Part shown: positions 51,006-61,609 of the stretch, piece after piece
Layout: the number at the start of each line of letters is the position of its first letter
Numbering within the stretch: the first letter of the stretch is position 1
NCBI RefSeq assembly: GCF_002097535.1
Contig: NZ_CP020772.1
Location: 1,798,001 to 1,862,000 of the forward strand
Reading direction: 5' to 3'
Source of the DNA: Halobacillus mangrovi
GTDB lineage: Bacteria; Bacillota; Bacilli; Bacillales; Halobacillaceae
Length of the DNA stretch: 64,000 nucleotides
Program-made: the position numbers and the translations under genes
The notes under the pieces: generated by a model
The model's database searches: none
The model's input: only the letters and a program-made list of their open reading frames with translations
What the model was told of the DNA's origin: nothing

Positions 51006-53282
51006 ATGGTGAAACGAGGTCGTATCGTCGCCTTTTTTTTAGTGCTAATCCTTTTAGCTGCTACGATTGGGACGACCATAACAGGTGTTACAAAAGATAT
51101 TCGACTAGGACTTGACCTTCAAGGTGGATTCGAAATTCTATATGATGTTGAACCACTGGATGATAGTCAAGAAGTTAATAGACAAGTACTTGAAGCTACA
51201 GTTGAAGCATTGAACAGGCGTGTAAATACTTTAGGAATCAGTGAAACAAATATTGCCATTGAGGACGGAGGAAGGATTCGTGTTCAATTGGCTGGAATAG
51301 AGGACCAGCAGCAGGCTCGTGAATTGTTGTCGACCACTGCTGAATTATCTTTCCGTGGTGTTGATGGTAAGGAGTACATGAATGGTACGGATATTAAAGA
51401 AGGAAGTGCGCAGCAAAGTTTCAACCCAGATAATAATAATCCCATTGTAACATTGGAAGTTAAAAGCGCTTCTGAGTTTTATGATGTAACCCAGGAAATT
51501 GCTAATAAAGAGCAGGATCCAAGTACTCCGTATCCAGAGAATCTGTTAGCGATTTGGATGGATTATGATGAGGATTCTTCGTTTGCTGACGAATATGGAA
51601 AAGAAGATCCAGGTTATATCTCGGCACCAGCGGTCGATGAAGCCATTCGAAGTAATACGGTACAAATTGAGGGTAATTTCACGGTAGAGTCTGCCAAGCA
51701 GCTGGCTGATATCCTTAATGCAGGGTCTCTTCCTGTGAACCTTGAGGAAACTTATTCTACCTCTGTTGGAGCTCAATTTGGTGAGCAAGCGATGAATAAG
51801 ACAATTATAGCAGGAGCTATAGGTATTGCCACGATCTTCTTATTCATGATTGCTTATTACCGATTCCCTGGCGCTATCGCAGTCGCAACGCTTTCAGTAT
51901 ATATTTACTTAATCCTTCTTGTGTTCGAGTTGATGAATGGGGTATTAACTCTGCCAGGTATTGCAGCTTTGATTCTCGGGGTAGGTATGGCGGTTGATGC
52001 CAATATCATTACCTATGAGAGGATAAAAGAAGAGTTGAAGGCTGGGAAATCCGTTATGTCCGCCTTCAAAGCAGGAAATAAGCGATCGCTGGCTACGATT
52101 CTTGACGCCAACATTACTACTTTAATTGCTGCCACTGTTCTTTTCATCTTCGGAACAAGCTCAGTTAAAGGATTTGCTACGATGTTAATTGTCAGTATCC
52201 TTGTCAGCTTCATCACAGCTGTTTATGGATCACGCTTATTCTTAGGACTATGGGTGAAGAGCCGCTTCTTAAATAAACGTCCAAAATGGTTTGGAGTGAA
52301 GCCTGAAGACATTCAGGACATTGAAGAAGGGGAAGAAGTAGAACCAAAGGTCTTGGGACGTCAATTTGATTTCGTAGGCTTACGCAAGCGTTTCTTTACG
52401 ATTTCAATCGTCCTGATCTCAGCCGGGATCTTGGCTTTAGCTATTTTCAAACTGAATCTGGGCATTGACTTCACCAGTGGATCACGTGTATCCATTCTGG
52501 CAAATGAACAGATTAATGCTGAACAAGTTGAACAGACTCTAGAAGAGGAATTTAACGTTAAACCTAAACAAGTCGTTATTTCAGGTGACAATAACGAAAT
52601 AGCTGTTGCCCGTTTTGAAAGTGAATTAGGAAAAAGTAAAATCGGAGAAATTCAAAGTTATTATGAAGAACAATATGGTAATACTCCGAACGTAAGCACA
52701 GTTTCACCGGTTGTCGGTCAGGAACTTGCCAAAAATGCCGCTTTAGCAGTCTTGTATGCATCGATCGGGATTATCATTTACGTAACCATCCGATTCGAAT
52801 TTTATTTTGCATTAACTGCGATCATCGCTTTATTACATGACGCATTCTTTATCATTGCTTTATTCAGTCTGACACGGCTTGAGTTTGATATTACGATTAT
52901 CGCAGCGATCCTCACTATTGTGGGGTACTCGGTTAACGATACAATTGTGACGTTTGACCGGATTCGTGAGAATTTGAAAATGAAGAAGAAAGTCAAGTCC
53001 TTCAAGGAACTTGCTAAAGTGGTCAATGATAGTTTGATGCAAACCCTCGCAAGAAGTATCAACACCGTTCTGACAGTCATTTTTGCCGCTGTCATGCTGT
53101 TGTTCTTCGGTGCATCATCAATCACGAACTTCTCATTTGCTCTTGTGGTCGGCTTGTTAGCAGGTACGTACTCTTCCCTATTTATCGCTTCACAGCTCTG
53201 GCTTGTGTGGCGTGGAAAGAATATTAAAGACAAGCCAATTCAATTTGTTAAAAAGAAAAATACCGGAGGCCCACAGGTCTAA
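51006..53282 (+). CDS. secDF: Fused protein translocase subunit SecDF
   Basis: This 758-residue proton-driven accessory subunit of the Sec translocase has SecD and SecF joined in one chain, the usual Bacillus form. There are twelve membrane helices. The SecD half has LGLDLQGGFEILYDVEP (near residue 32) and the GIAALILGVGMAVDANIITYERIKEE motif; the SecF half has GIDFTSGSRV and ILTIVGYSVNDTIVTFDRIREN. ATG 51006 follows AAAGGAGGAAA. A reading from 50928 would start inside the leader and is discarded. Confidence 0.97.
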   Translation: MVKRGRIVAFFLVLILLAATIGTTITGVTKDIRLGLDLQGGFEILYDVEPLDDSQEVNRQVLEATVEALNRRVNTLGISETNIAIEDGGRIRVQLAGIEDQQQARELLSTTAELSFRGVDGKEYMNGTDIKEGSAQQSFNPDNNNPIVTLEVKSASEFYDVTQEIANKEQDPSTPYPENLLAIWMDYDEDSSFADEYGKEDPGYISAPAVDEAIRSNTVQIEGNFTVESAKQLADILNAGSLPVNLEETYSTSVGAQFGEQAMNKTIIAGAIGIATIFLFMIAYYRFPGAIAVATLSVYIYLILLVFELMNGVLTLPGIAALILGVGMAVDANIITYERIKEELKAGKSVMSAFKAGNKRSLATILDANITTLIAATVLFIFGTSSVKGFATMLIVSILVSFITAVYGSRLFLGLWVKSRFLNKRPKWFGVKPEDIQDIEEGEEVEPKVLGRQFDFVGLRKRFFTISIVLISAGILALAIFKLNLGIDFTSGSRVSILANEQINAEQVEQTLEEEFNVKPKQVVISGDNNEIAVARFESELGKSKIGEIQSYYEEQYGNTPNVSTVSPVVGQELAKNAALAVLYASIGIIIYVTIRFEFYFALTAIIALLHDAFFIIALFSLTRLEFDITIIAAILTIVGYSVNDTIVTFDRIRENLKMKKKVKSFKELAKVVNDSLMQTLARSINTVLTVIFAAVMLLFFGASSITNFSFALVVGLLAGTYSSLFIASQLWLVWRGKNIKDKPIQFVKKKNTGGPQV

Positions 53283-53290
53283 ATTTTTAA

Positions 53291-53321
53291 GCAGCGATCG
53301 CATAGCGGTCGCTGTTTTTTT
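53291..53321 (+). terminator. Terminator after secDF
   Basis: GCAGCGATCG pairs with CGGTCGCTG(T), with one G-T pair and a small loop, and TTTTTTT follows. Confidence 0.9.
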
Positions 53322-53385
53322 GGTTGAACTAAACGTGTTCAGGGTATATCAATAGTAAACGTCCTCGTTGAAAGGAGATGAAAAC

Positions 53386-53718
53386 ATGAAAGGCCAAGGT
53401 TACATCATATTTGCATTCATCTTTGCTTTAGTTATCGCAGTATTTGCCGTTATTAATGTCGATCCTGTGCAGGTGAATTATCTATTTGGTTCTGGAGAGG
53501 CTCCCTTGATATTAGTCATTCTGATTTCTGTTCTTTTAGGGGGATTGGCAACGGCTTCTGTTGGAGCTGTCCGTTATTTTAAATTAAAGCGTGAAAACCG
53601 ATCTTTACATCAACAATTAACAAAGGATAAAAGCTCTATCCCGAAAAAGGATGAAGAAACAAAAGAACCTGAGAAATCCAATGTTCAAAAGGAAAACAGT
53701 ACGTTTAAAACACCATAG
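53386..53718 (+). CDS. LapA-domain (DUF1049) membrane protein
   Basis: This 110-residue protein has two transmembrane helices (about 5-25 and 42-65) flanking the NVDPVQVNYLFGSGEAPL loop typical of LapA/YrvD-like proteins, and a charged C-terminal coiled tail (KLKRENRSLHQQL onward). ATG 53386 follows AAAGGAGATG. It lies between secDF and recJ. A link to lipopolysaccharide assembly in Gram-negatives cannot apply here, and the function in Firmicutes is unknown. Confidence 0.82.
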   Translation: MKGQGYIIFAFIFALVIAVFAVINVDPVQVNYLFGSGEAPLILVILISVLLGGLATASVGAVRYFKLKRENRSLHQQLTKDKSSIPKKDEETKEPEKSNVQKENSTFKTP

Positions 53719-53724
53719 ATATGT

Positions 53725-53753
53725 TTGCTACCCCTGGACCGCTCTTGTATAAT
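53725..53753 (+). promoter_or_regulatory. Sigma-A promoter of recJ
   Basis: TTGCTA (53725-53730), a 17-base spacer and a perfect TATAAT (53748-53753). Transcription would start near 53760, which supports the recJ start at 53775 over an upstream one. Confidence 0.7.
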
Positions 53754-53774
53754 AGATTGGTCAGGGGTGAACTT

Positions 53775-56102
53775 ATGTTACAAAGCAAGATGAAATGGAA
53801 GTTTACATATACAAACCAATTGGAGAAGGTGCAGTCAATTAAAGGATTAACTCCTCTTACTCAACAACTGTTGATGAAGCGGGAGATCGTAAGTGACGAA
53901 GCTATTCAGCGGTTTTTGAATCCTTCTATTGATGATCTCCATGATCCTTTTCTTATGGAAGACATGGCTAAAGCTGTTGATCGAGTCAGACAAGCCATTG
54001 AAAACGAAGAGTCTATTCTAGTTTTTGGTGACTATGATGCAGACGGTGTCAGTTCAACGACTGTTATGGTAGAAGCGTTAAGAGAAGCTGGTGCCGACTG
54101 TGACTTTTATATTCCTAATCGTTTCACAGAAGGATATGGGCCAAACGAAGAGGCTTTTCGTTTTGCACATGATTCTGGATATTCCATTATTATTACTGTA
54201 GATACAGGCATTGCTGCTATGAATGAGGCTGATTTAGCTAAGCAGCTAGGAATTGATTTAATCATTACAGACCACCATGAAGTTCAGGAAGTTTTGCCGG
54301 ATGCTTATGCCATTATTCATCCGAAGACATCCAGTCAATATCCATTCCAAGAGCTAGCTGGAGTAGGGGTTGCTTTTAAGTTTGCCGAAGCCTTGTTAGG
54401 TCGTTTCCCCAAGGATCTTCTGGATCTGGTTGTAATTGGGACGGTAGCTGATCTTGTGCCTCTCAAAGATGAAAACCGCGTTCTGGCTGCTATCGGGTTA
54501 CAGGCCATCTCTCATTCAAAACGACCTGGTGTTCTAGCTTTAAAGGAAGTGTGCGGCATTGAGGGAGAAATTACAGAAGAAACGATTGGATTCACAATTG
54601 GTCCGCGACTAAATGCAGTAGGGCGCTTGCAAGACGCATCACCTGCTGTGGATTTGCTGCTATCCCAAAATGTAGAGGAAGCTTTGGAGATTGCTAAATT
54701 TATCAACCAGTTGAATCAGGACCGTCAAAAGATTGTATCTGATATTGCTAAACAGGCGGACGAGATGCTTATTGAAAAGTCTGCTGATTTAGAGAACGTT
54801 ATTGTTGTAGCAAAAGAGGGCTGGAATCCTGGGGTCCTAGGGATTGTAGCCTCAAAACTTGTCCGTCAATATGACCGTCCAGCTATCGTTCTAGGCATTG
54901 ACTCTGAAAAGGGAGAAGCCAAAGGCTCTGCTAGAAGTATTGATGCCTTCGATTTGTTCACGAACTGTATGGAAATAAGGGAACGTTTTTTGCACTTTGG
55001 TGGCCATGCCCAGGCTGCGGGGATGACGCTATCCATAGATCAAATTGATGCTTTAAGAGCTGATTTGAATGAACTTGCTGATCAGAAGTTGAGCGATGAT
55101 GATTATCAGCAGGTGCTGGATATCGAGATGACTGTTGACCTTGAAGATATCTCATTAAAGCAGATCGAAGAAGTGAATAAGCTTCGTCCCTTTGGCATGG
55201 GAAACCCGAAGCCATTGTTCCATGTCAAAAAGGAACCTAAGGAAGTAAGGTTGATAGGAAGCAAGAAGAATCACCTTAAATTCCAATTTCAAACAGACTC
55301 TTCACGAGTAGATGGTCTTGCATTTGGAATGGGAGAACTCTACCCTCAAATCTCTCCATCTGACAAGCTGGATATAGTAGGAGAACTGAGTATAAACGAG
55401 TGGAATGGAAGAAAAAATCTACAAATTATGATACAAGATCTGCGCATTGAAGATTGGCAGCTTTTTGATTTGCGCGGTTCCAGGCATGTAGAGAAGAGTA
55501 TTGTCATTCCAACAGATGAGTCGTTTAAGGCAGTCACTTTTTCTGGAGCGACCAAATCGCCACACAATATACCCATCTATTCAGTTGATGATTTTCAACA
55601 AGATGAACGTATTGATGGTTTGGTTATTCTGGATTTACCAAAAGATTTAGAAGAATTAAAAGAACTGTTAAATAGAATACTGGTAAGTAAAATCTTCGTT
55701 AGTTATCGGGTGGAAGAAAGTACCTTCCTACAAGCTTGGCCTTCTCGTGACCATTTCAAATGGTTTTATGGTATGCTGTTGAAGCGAAAAGAATTCAACC
55801 TTCATCATGAAGCAGATCAGCTGGCCAGACGCAAGGGCTGGGACCGCTCTATGGTTGATTTTATTTCAGAGGTGTTTTTTGAACTTGAATTTGTTAAAAT
55901 AAAAGATGGACTTATTACGATCAATTCCCAACCTTCGAAAAAAGACTTAAAAGAATCAAAGCTTTATCAAGAAAGAGAAAATCAATTGATGATAGAAAAA
56001 ACATTGTATTATTCCACATATAAAGAGTTGAAGAATTGGTTCAATCAATATTTAAACGAGAAAGTTAAGCCCGTCAAGGAGGAAGTTGTTAATGGACTAT
56101 AA
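53775..56102 (+). CDS. recJ: Single-stranded-DNA-specific exonuclease RecJ
   Basis: This 775-residue 5'-3' exonuclease functions in recombination and mismatch repair. DHH-superfamily motifs include [13 protein letters not shown] (near residue 82), TVDTGIAA and [13 protein letters not shown]; the DHHA1 domain has [13 protein letters not shown]. An OB-fold and a Firmicute-specific C-terminal domain of about 200 residues follow. ATG 53775 follows AGGGGTGA. The last 11 bases overlap apt. Confidence 0.94.
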   Translation: MLQSKMKWKFTYTNQLEKVQSIKGLTPLTQQLLMKREIVSDEAIQRFLNPSIDDLHDPFLMEDMAKAVDRVRQAIENEESILVFGDYDADGVSSTTVMVEALREAGADCDFYIPNRFTEGYGPNEEAFRFAHDSGYSIIITVDTGIAAMNEADLAKQLGIDLIITDHHEVQEVLPDAYAIIHPKTSSQYPFQELAGVGVAFKFAEALLGRFPKDLLDLVVIGTVADLVPLKDENRVLAAIGLQAISHSKRPGVLALKEVCGIEGEITEETIGFTIGPRLNAVGRLQDASPAVDLLLSQNVEEALEIAKFINQLNQDRQKIVSDIAKQADEMLIEKSADLENVIVVAKEGWNPGVLGIVASKLVRQYDRPAIVLGIDSEKGEAKGSARSIDAFDLFTNCMEIRERFLHFGGHAQAAGMTLSIDQIDALRADLNELADQKLSDDDYQQVLDIEMTVDLEDISLKQIEEVNKLRPFGMGNPKPLFHVKKEPKEVRLIGSKKNHLKFQFQTDSSRVDGLAFGMGELYPQISPSDKLDIVGELSINEWNGRKNLQIMIQDLRIEDWQLFDLRGSRHVEKSIVIPTDESFKAVTFSGATKSPHNIPIYSVDDFQQDERIDGLVILDLPKDLEELKELLNRILVSKIFVSYRVEESTFLQAWPSRDHFKWFYGMLLKRKEFNLHHEADQLARRKGWDRSMVDFISEVFFELEFVKIKDGLITINSQPSKKDLKESKLYQERENQLMIEKTLYYSTYKELKNWFNQYLNEKVKPVKEEVVNGL

Positions 56103-56604
56103 AGAACATATCGCCATCGTCGAAGATTGGCCAAAAGAAGGAGTACAGTTTAAAGATATCACTCCTTTAATGGATAATGGTCCAGCATTTAAGTCAGCTG
56201 TAGACGAAATTGTTGAATATGCCAAGAAACAAGATATCGATATCGTGGTCGGACCAGAAGCACGGGGATTCATCGTTGGATGTCCCGTTTCCTATGCACT
56301 AGAAATCGGCTTTGCTCCTGTGCGTAAAGAAGGTAAGCTGCCGAGGGAAACGATAAAAGTTGATTATGGATTAGAATATGGTAAAGATGTATTGACCATC
56401 CATAAAGATGCCATTAAACCTGGTCAGCGTGTATTGATTATCGATGATCTTCTAGCTACTGGAGGCACAATTGAAGCAACGATCAATTTAGTTGAGCAGC
56501 TTGGCGGAGAAGTCGCTGGTTGTGCTTTCTTGATCGAACTTACCTATTTAAATGGCCGCAGTAAATTAGAAGGCCATGATGTATTGACTTTAATGCAATA
56601 TTAG
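56092..56604 (+). CDS. apt: Adenine phosphoribosyltransferase
   Basis: This 170-residue salvage enzyme makes AMP from adenine and PRPP. It starts [38 protein letters not shown] and the PRPP loop [13 protein letters not shown] (near residues 117-129) are present. ATG 56092 follows AAGGAGGAAG inside the end of recJ; recJ-apt is the order seen in B. subtilis. Confidence 0.97.
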   Translation: MDYKEHIAIVEDWPKEGVQFKDITPLMDNGPAFKSAVDEIVEYAKKQDIDIVVGPEARGFIVGCPVSYALEIGFAPVRKEGKLPRETIKVDYGLEYGKDVLTIHKDAIKPGQRVLIIDDLLATGGTIEATINLVEQLGGEVAGCAFLIELTYLNGRSKLEGHDVLTLMQY

Positions 56605-56609
56605 ATAAG

Positions 56610-56645
56610 AAAGAGTGCCCTGTTCAGGGCGCTCTTTGTTTTAGT
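56610..56645 (+). terminator. Terminator after apt
   Basis: AAAGAGTGCCCTG pairs with CAGGGCGCTCTTT (one G-T pair), and GTTTT follows. Confidence 0.88.
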
Positions 56646-56687
56646 CAAGCTGGAAGCATTTATCGCTTTACATTTTTCATTCTTTTT

Positions 56688-56717
56688 TTGATAATGATAA
56701 GCAAACCATCTTATGTA
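56688..56717 (+). promoter_or_regulatory. Candidate promoter of relA
   Basis: TTGATA (56688-56693) and TATGTA (56712-56717), 18 bases apart, lie 30 bases before the relA start. Confidence 0.45.
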
Positions 56718-56746
56718 AGTAAGTTAAAAGAAACCAGGGTGATTGA

Positions 56747-58951
56747 ATGGCGAAAGATACAGTATTAACTGCTGAAGAAGTGATCGAACAAGCAAGTAAA
56801 TATTTGAATGATTCTGATCTTGCTTTCATTCGTCGCGCGTATCAGTTTGCTGAGAATGCCCACAGCGATCAATTCCGCAAATCAGGAGAACCCTATATCA
56901 TTCATCCGATTCAAGTAGCAGGTATACTTGTTAATTTGGAAATGGATCCAGAAACCATCGCCGGGGGTTTTCTTCATGATGTTGTCGAAGATACGAATGT
57001 GACTCTTGAAGAAATTGAAGAAGCGTTCAATACGGAAGTTTCTATGCTTGTTGATGGGGTAACGAAACTCGGAAAAATTAAATATAAATCAAAAGAGGCT
57101 CAGCAAGCAGAGAATCATAGAAAAATGTTCGTAGCCATGGCTAAGGACATCCGTGTGATTCTTATCAAACTTGCAGACCGTTTGCATAATATGCGCACAC
57201 TTAAGCATCTGCCAGCTGAGAAACAACGTAGAATCTCTAACGAGACTTTAGAAATATTTGCTCCACTCGCTCATCGTTTAGGGATTTCTACAATTAAGTG
57301 GGAGCTTGAAGATACAGCCCTTCGTTATTTGAATCCGCAGCAATATTATCGCATCGTTCATCTCATGAAACAAAAGCGGAATGAACGGGAACATTATATT
57401 GAAGAAGTTATTGAAGAAATCCGTAACCAACTTAAAGAAGTGAATATTGACGCTGACTTGAATGGAAGACCAAAGCACCTTTACAGCATCTATAGAAAAA
57501 TGGTTCTTCAAAACAAGCAGTTTAATGAAATATACGATTTATTAGCTGTTAGGATTACCGTGAACAGTATTAAAGATTGTTACGCTGTACTAGGGATCAT
57601 TCATACTTGCTGGAAACCGATGCCTGGACGGTTCAAAGACTATATCGCGATGCCTAAGCCGAACCTTTATCAGTCGCTTCACACTACGGTGATTGGTCCA
57701 AAAGGAGACCCACTTGAAGTTCAGATTCGTACGCATGAAATGCACGAAATTGCAGAGTATGGAATTGCGGCTCACTGGGCTTATAAAGAAGGAAGACCAC
57801 ACACTGCGGAACAGTCTTTTGAAGAAAAATTAACATGGTTCCGTGAAATTCTGGAATGGCAAAGTGAAACACACGATGCAGAAGAATTTATGGAATCACT
57901 TAAAGTTGATTTATTCTCCGATATGGTCTATGTCTTTACACCTAAAGGAGATGTGATAGAACTTCCGTCGGGTTCTGTTCCGATTGATTTTGCCTATCGG
58001 ATTCACACCGAAGTCGGTAATCAGACTATTGGGGCGAAGGTAAATGGCAAGATGGAACCACTGGACTATGAGTTGAAAACTGGTGACATCATTGAAGTGA
58101 TGACTTCAAAGCATTCTTATGGGCCATCTAAAGACTGGATCAAACTTGCGCAAACCTCGCAGGCAAAAAACAAAATTAAACAGTTCTTTAAAAAGCAAAG
58201 AAAAGATGAAAACATCGCTAAAGGTAAGGAACTTGTAGAACGGGAAATTCGCAATTTCGGAATCCAACCGAAGGATGTTTTAACTGCGGACAACTTGAAT
58301 CGAGTAGTAGAAAAGTTCAACTTCAGTAATGAAGAGGATATGTATGCAGCTGTTGGATACCAGGGGATTACGGCTGCACAAATTGCTACTCGGGTGACAG
58401 AGAGGCTGAGAAAACAACAGCAGAAAGCTCAGGATCTTGAGCAGACATTGAAAGACGTCAGCACAACTGAAATTAAGACTCCTTCCAAGACTGGTAAAAA
58501 AGATTCTGGCGTCCGTGTTGAAGGGGTAGATAACCTGCTCGTCCGTTTATCCAAGTGTTGTAACCCTGTACCTGGCGACGATATCATTGGTTATATTACA
58601 AAAGGTCGAGGAGTTTCTGTTCATAGAACCGACTGTCCAAACGTCCAGACAGAGGAAGCTCAAACTCGCCTTTTGCCTGTTAAATGGGAAACTTCTGTAA
58701 CTGATTCAAAGCAATATCATGTTGATTTGGAAATCTGGGGATATGACCGAAGAGGCTTACTGAATGAAGTTCTTCAGGCCGTCAACGAAACAAAGACAAA
58801 CATTACAGCTGTGTCTGGAAAGTCAGATCGAAACAAAATGGCAACGATTCATATCACCATATTGATTCAAAACACCAGTCATTTACGTAAAATTGTCGAA
58901 CGAATCAAACAAATCCAAGAAGTCTATACTGTAAGACGTGTCATGCAGTAA
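56747..58951 (+). CDS. relA: Bifunctional (p)ppGpp synthetase/hydrolase Rel
   Basis: This 734-residue RSH enzyme makes and breaks (p)ppGpp on starved ribosomes. The HD hydrolase domain is intact ([33 protein letters not shown]). The synthetase domain follows ([35 protein letters not shown]), then TGS ([22 protein letters not shown]), the conserved cysteine region ([17 protein letters not shown]), and a C-terminal ACT domain (about 660-734). It is followed by dtd. Obg, another stringent-response partner, is also in this window. Confidence 0.97.
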   Translation: MAKDTVLTAEEVIEQASKYLNDSDLAFIRRAYQFAENAHSDQFRKSGEPYIIHPIQVAGILVNLEMDPETIAGGFLHDVVEDTNVTLEEIEEAFNTEVSMLVDGVTKLGKIKYKSKEAQQAENHRKMFVAMAKDIRVILIKLADRLHNMRTLKHLPAEKQRRISNETLEIFAPLAHRLGISTIKWELEDTALRYLNPQQYYRIVHLMKQKRNEREHYIEEVIEEIRNQLKEVNIDADLNGRPKHLYSIYRKMVLQNKQFNEIYDLLAVRITVNSIKDCYAVLGIIHTCWKPMPGRFKDYIAMPKPNLYQSLHTTVIGPKGDPLEVQIRTHEMHEIAEYGIAAHWAYKEGRPHTAEQSFEEKLTWFREILEWQSETHDAEEFMESLKVDLFSDMVYVFTPKGDVIELPSGSVPIDFAYRIHTEVGNQTIGAKVNGKMEPLDYELKTGDIIEVMTSKHSYGPSKDWIKLAQTSQAKNKIKQFFKKQRKDENIAKGKELVEREIRNFGIQPKDVLTADNLNRVVEKFNFSNEEDMYAAVGYQGITAAQIATRVTERLRKQQQKAQDLEQTLKDVSTTEIKTPSKTGKKDSGVRVEGVDNLLVRLSKCCNPVPGDDIIGYITKGRGVSVHRTDCPNVQTEEAQTRLLPVKWETSVTDSKQYHVDLEIWGYDRRGLLNEVLQAVNETKTNITAVSGKSDRNKMATIHITILIQNTSHLRKIVERIKQIQEVYTVRRVMQ

Positions 58952-58972
58952 GTAGAAAAAGGAGTCATTTGT

Positions 58973-59419
58973 ATGAAAGCTATCGTTCAACGAGCTTTGG
59001 ACGCCTCAGTGGAAGTGGAGAACGAAACAGTAGGGTCCATAAATAAAGGTCTCGTTATATTGTTGGGTGTTACCCATGAGGATACGGAAGAGGACGCCCG
59101 TTATTTAGCAAAAAAAATCCCATTTCTTCGTATATTCGAAGACGAGAATGAGAAAATGAATCTTTCTTTGTTAGATGTCGGAGGTCAAATGCTATCCATT
59201 TCTCAATTCACATTATTTGGGGACTGTCGAAAAGGACGCCGGCCTAATTTTATGGAAGCAGCGAAACCCGATCAGGCGGAGGAGCTATACGAGTGCTTCA
59301 ATAAGCTTGTTGAGGATGAAGGGGTCAGAGTAGAAACAGGTGAGTTTGGTGCAATGATGAACGTTCAATTGACAAACTCTGGTCCAGTGACACTGATTCT
59401 AGACAGTAAAGAGAGATAA
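58973..59419 (+). CDS. dtd: D-aminoacyl-tRNA deacylase
   Basis: This 148-residue enzyme removes D-amino acids (and glycine from tRNA(Ala)) from tRNA. The two active-site motifs SQFTLFGD (near residue 78) and [11 protein letters not shown] (near 136) are present. AAAAAGGAGTC precedes the ATG, 21 bases after relA, as in most Bacillaceae. Confidence 0.96.
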   Translation: MKAIVQRALDASVEVENETVGSINKGLVILLGVTHEDTEEDARYLAKKIPFLRIFEDENEKMNLSLLDVGGQMLSISQFTLFGDCRKGRRPNFMEAAKPDQAEELYECFNKLVEDEGVRVETGEFGAMMNVQLTNSGPVTLILDSKER

Positions 59420-59424
59420 ATCGC

Positions 59425-59459
59425 TACCACGGAAGTCATTGCTTCTGTGGTTTTTTTTA
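59425..59459 (+). terminator. Terminator of relA-dtd
   Basis: ACCACGGAAG pairs with CTTCTGTGGT (one G-T pair) around a 5-6-base loop, and TTTTTTT follows. Confidence 0.9.
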
Positions 59460-59627
59460 TTTCAAAAAATCCTAATTTTATAAAAACTTCATATTCTGAA
59501 GAATTTATTTCAAGCCATTTGTAAAAATATTTCCGTTGCAAGAATAGATTTAGGAGGTCCTTCCAGAATACTGCTATATAGTTGAAAGATGATTGAGAGG
59601 GGGATAGAAGAGAAGCAGGGTAAAATA

Positions 59628-59656
59628 AAAAAACTGTCTCATTGAGACAGTTTTCT
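59628..59656 (-). terminator. Terminator of the amidase gene
   Basis: AAAACTGTCTCA pairs with TGAGACAGTTTT. Read on the minus strand it is followed by TTTTATTTTA. Between here and 59460 nothing credible was seen. Confidence 0.9.
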
Positions 59657-59660
59657 GTAT

Positions 59661-61163
59661 TCAGTTAAAATAGTCGATTAGACCTTGAGTGATTCCCTTA
59701 CTTGCATTTTTTTGATAACTGGAACTTCTAACTGTTTGCTCTTCTCTAGCATTAGAAATGAATCCCAGTTCCAATAGGATGGAAGGCTTCTTATTCTCTC
59801 TTAGTACGTGAAAGTTGCCATATAACGTTCCGCGGTCACGAAGCCCAGTTGAGGCGACCATGCGCTCCTGTACGAATGCTGCCAACTCCTTATCTTTTGA
59901 ATGATAATAATAACTGCTGATCCCATTTGCATCTACCGCTAAAGGAGCACTGTTGTAATGAAGGCTAATAAACACGTCCGCTTTCGAAGCGTTAGAGTAA
60001 AAGCCGCGAATGGAAAGAGGAATATATTCATCCGAATCGCGAGACATTAGTACTTTTGCGCCACTTTTCTGGAGTTCAGTTCTTAAAGCTAGTGCAGTGT
60101 TCATCGTCATCGTCTTTTCATAAGTACCCGCGCGCCCGATAGCACCGGAATCTCTTCCCCCATGGCCTGCATCAATCATGATGGTTTTACCTTTTAAATT
60201 GCCTGTAAGATCGCCCGAGGAGGTTCGGGTTTCCTCTTTCTGCTCATTAACGATCCAGCTTGCTACGAATGCGGTTTTATTTTTGTATTTAATTTCATAC
60301 CACTGTCCTTGTTGATCAACAACATCGAATTGATCTCCTTTATGCACTCGTGCTAAGACCTTGTCATTGGTTGTAGGTCCGTTTCTCAGATTTGTTCCGT
60401 TGTACTGAATGGTTACTTGTGTCGCGCTTGAACGGGTAGTGTCATCTAATTCATTGACAAGCCAGCCAGCTACCCATCCAGTTTCACCGCTGCTCGATTT
60501 AATTTGATACCAGCGATCCTTCTTGTCTATGTAATCTAATACTTTTCCTTGATAGACTTGTGTAAGAACCTCTCCTTTTAAAGAATTTGAGCTGCGTACA
60601 TTTAGAACTGTGGTACCCACTTTAAGTTTTCCTTCTACTGTTTTATTAGGAGACACAGGTTCTTTTACTTCCGAGTGTTCTAAAGTTGGTTCATCATTTG
60701 ATGATAAATAATCGCTGTGCACCCAGCCTCTGTTTTTTTTATGGGTGACGTAAAACCAGTTTCCTTCTTGTTTTTCAAGCTCAACCTCATCGCCTTTCAT
60801 TAAATAACCTTTCACCTTTCCTTTAAGGCTTGCTTCCGACCTTATTCTAAGGTAGTTGACCTTTGATACGGAAGCAGAGGAGACATTTGCCGCTTGATCT
60901 CCTTTCATAGTGACCATCCAGTTCGCAACCCAGCCGGATTTAGAATCTAAGTTAATTTTCACCCAGTCCCCTTCTGTTTCCAGTACGGAATAGGTTTCTT
61001 CCTCGTAAACTTGAGCAATCCTTTCATAATCAGTTCCAGGTCCTGATCTTACATTCAAACTGTCAACTTCAATAACCACCTCATCGGCTTGAACGGAGGC
61101 TTCGGGCATTCCTGTTAGGGCAATGGTTAGTAGAATGAATAGAAAAATTCCTTTTTTGAGCAT
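59661..61163 (-). CDS. N-acetylmuramoyl-L-alanine amidase with four SH3b repeats (YrvJ-like)
   Basis: This 500-residue secreted wall hydrolase cuts the bond between MurNAc and the stem peptide. A signal peptide (residues 1-27, ending VQA) is followed by four bacterial SH3 domains, each with the (L)NVRSGP-like start and a GWVA-type end (about 30-85, 98-152, 176-232, 242-300). A C-terminal Amidase_3 domain (about 325-500) has zinc ligands in IDAGHGG, YEKTMTMN and LHYNSA and the catalytic Glu in LLELGF. ATG 61163 follows AAAGGAGGTG; a longer form from 61229 is discarded. Position between dtd and hisS matches yrvJ. Confidence 0.92.
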   Translation of the reverse strand: MLKKGIFLFILLTIALTGMPEASVQADEVVIEVDSLNVRSGPGTDYERIAQVYEEETYSVLETEGDWVKINLDSKSGWVANWMVTMKGDQAANVSSASVSKVNYLRIRSEASLKGKVKGYLMKGDEVELEKQEGNWFYVTHKKNRGWVHSDYLSSNDEPTLEHSEVKEPVSPNKTVEGKLKVGTTVLNVRSSNSLKGEVLTQVYQGKVLDYIDKKDRWYQIKSSSGETGWVAGWLVNELDDTTRSSATQVTIQYNGTNLRNGPTTNDKVLARVHKGDQFDVVDQQGQWYEIKYKNKTAFVASWIVNEQKEETRTSSGDLTGNLKGKTIMIDAGHGGRDSGAIGRAGTYEKTMTMNTALALRTELQKSGAKVLMSRDSDEYIPLSIRGFYSNASKADVFISLHYNSAPLAVDANGISSYYYHSKDKELAAFVQERMVASTGLRDRGTLYGNFHVLRENKKPSILLELGFISNAREEQTVRSSSYQKNASKGITQGLIDYFN

Positions 61164-61265
61164 GGCACACACCTCCTTTGATTCATACGTCTCACTATTC
61201 GACATAGAGAAGAAGCACACCTTCCTCACTGGAAAATTTTTTTTCGAGTAAATTCTTAAGACAGC

Positions 61266-61295
61266 TTGACATTTAAATCGAAAAAGCTATATGAT
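61266..61295 (+). promoter_or_regulatory. Sigma-A promoter of the hisS-aspS leader
   Basis: TTGACA (61266-61271), an 18-base spacer and TATGAT (61290-61295). Confidence 0.72.
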
Positions 61296-61301
61296 AGTAA
61301 T

Positions 61302-61572
61302 CAATTCTATAAGGAATCGATGAAAACCAATGAGGAAAAAAGTAACTAGATCCCATACAAACAGAGACGGATTGCCATCAGGCTGAAAGCATTCCTTTGT
61401 GATGGTCTAGTGAAAGACATTTCTTAGGTGCCATATCGAAAGCGAGTAGGTATGGACGTACACAGGCGTTAACTGTTTTTGAGTGGAAGCTTTGCTTCAA
61501 TCAGGGTGGCAACGCGGGAGGAGTTCCCGTCCCTTTTCCGATCTAAGGAAAAGGGACGGGAACTTTTTTATG
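61302..61572 (+). promoter_or_regulatory. T-box riboswitch of hisS-aspS (specifier GAC, Asp)
   Basis: Stem I is closed by TGAGGAA/TTTCTTA and ACTAGATC/GGTCTAGT. The AGTA motif is on the 5' side and TGAAA-GAC-A on the 3' side, which puts the specifier GAC (Asp) at 61416-61418. Distal AGAGA and GCTGAAAGC elements are present. The T-box AGGGTGGCAACGCGGGAG is near 61503-61520. The terminator AGTTCCCGTCCCTTTTCC...GGAAAAGGGACGGGAACT plus T run ends near 61570. Uncharged tRNA(Asp) is the expected signal. Confidence 0.93.
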
Positions 61573-61609
61573 GAAATATATAGTGGGTTTATTTGAAGGA
61601 GGAGATCAG

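Noticed and set aside
50974..51006. Ten-codon leader frame ending TAATG on the secDF start
   Set aside because: The purine run abuts its ATG with no spacing, and the peptide has no sign of a stalling sequence. The overlap alone is weak evidence.
59580..59645. Tiny frame starting at an ATG near 59589 before the amidase terminator
   Set aside because: Only about 18 codons, poorly placed ribosome site, and it runs into the terminator hairpin.
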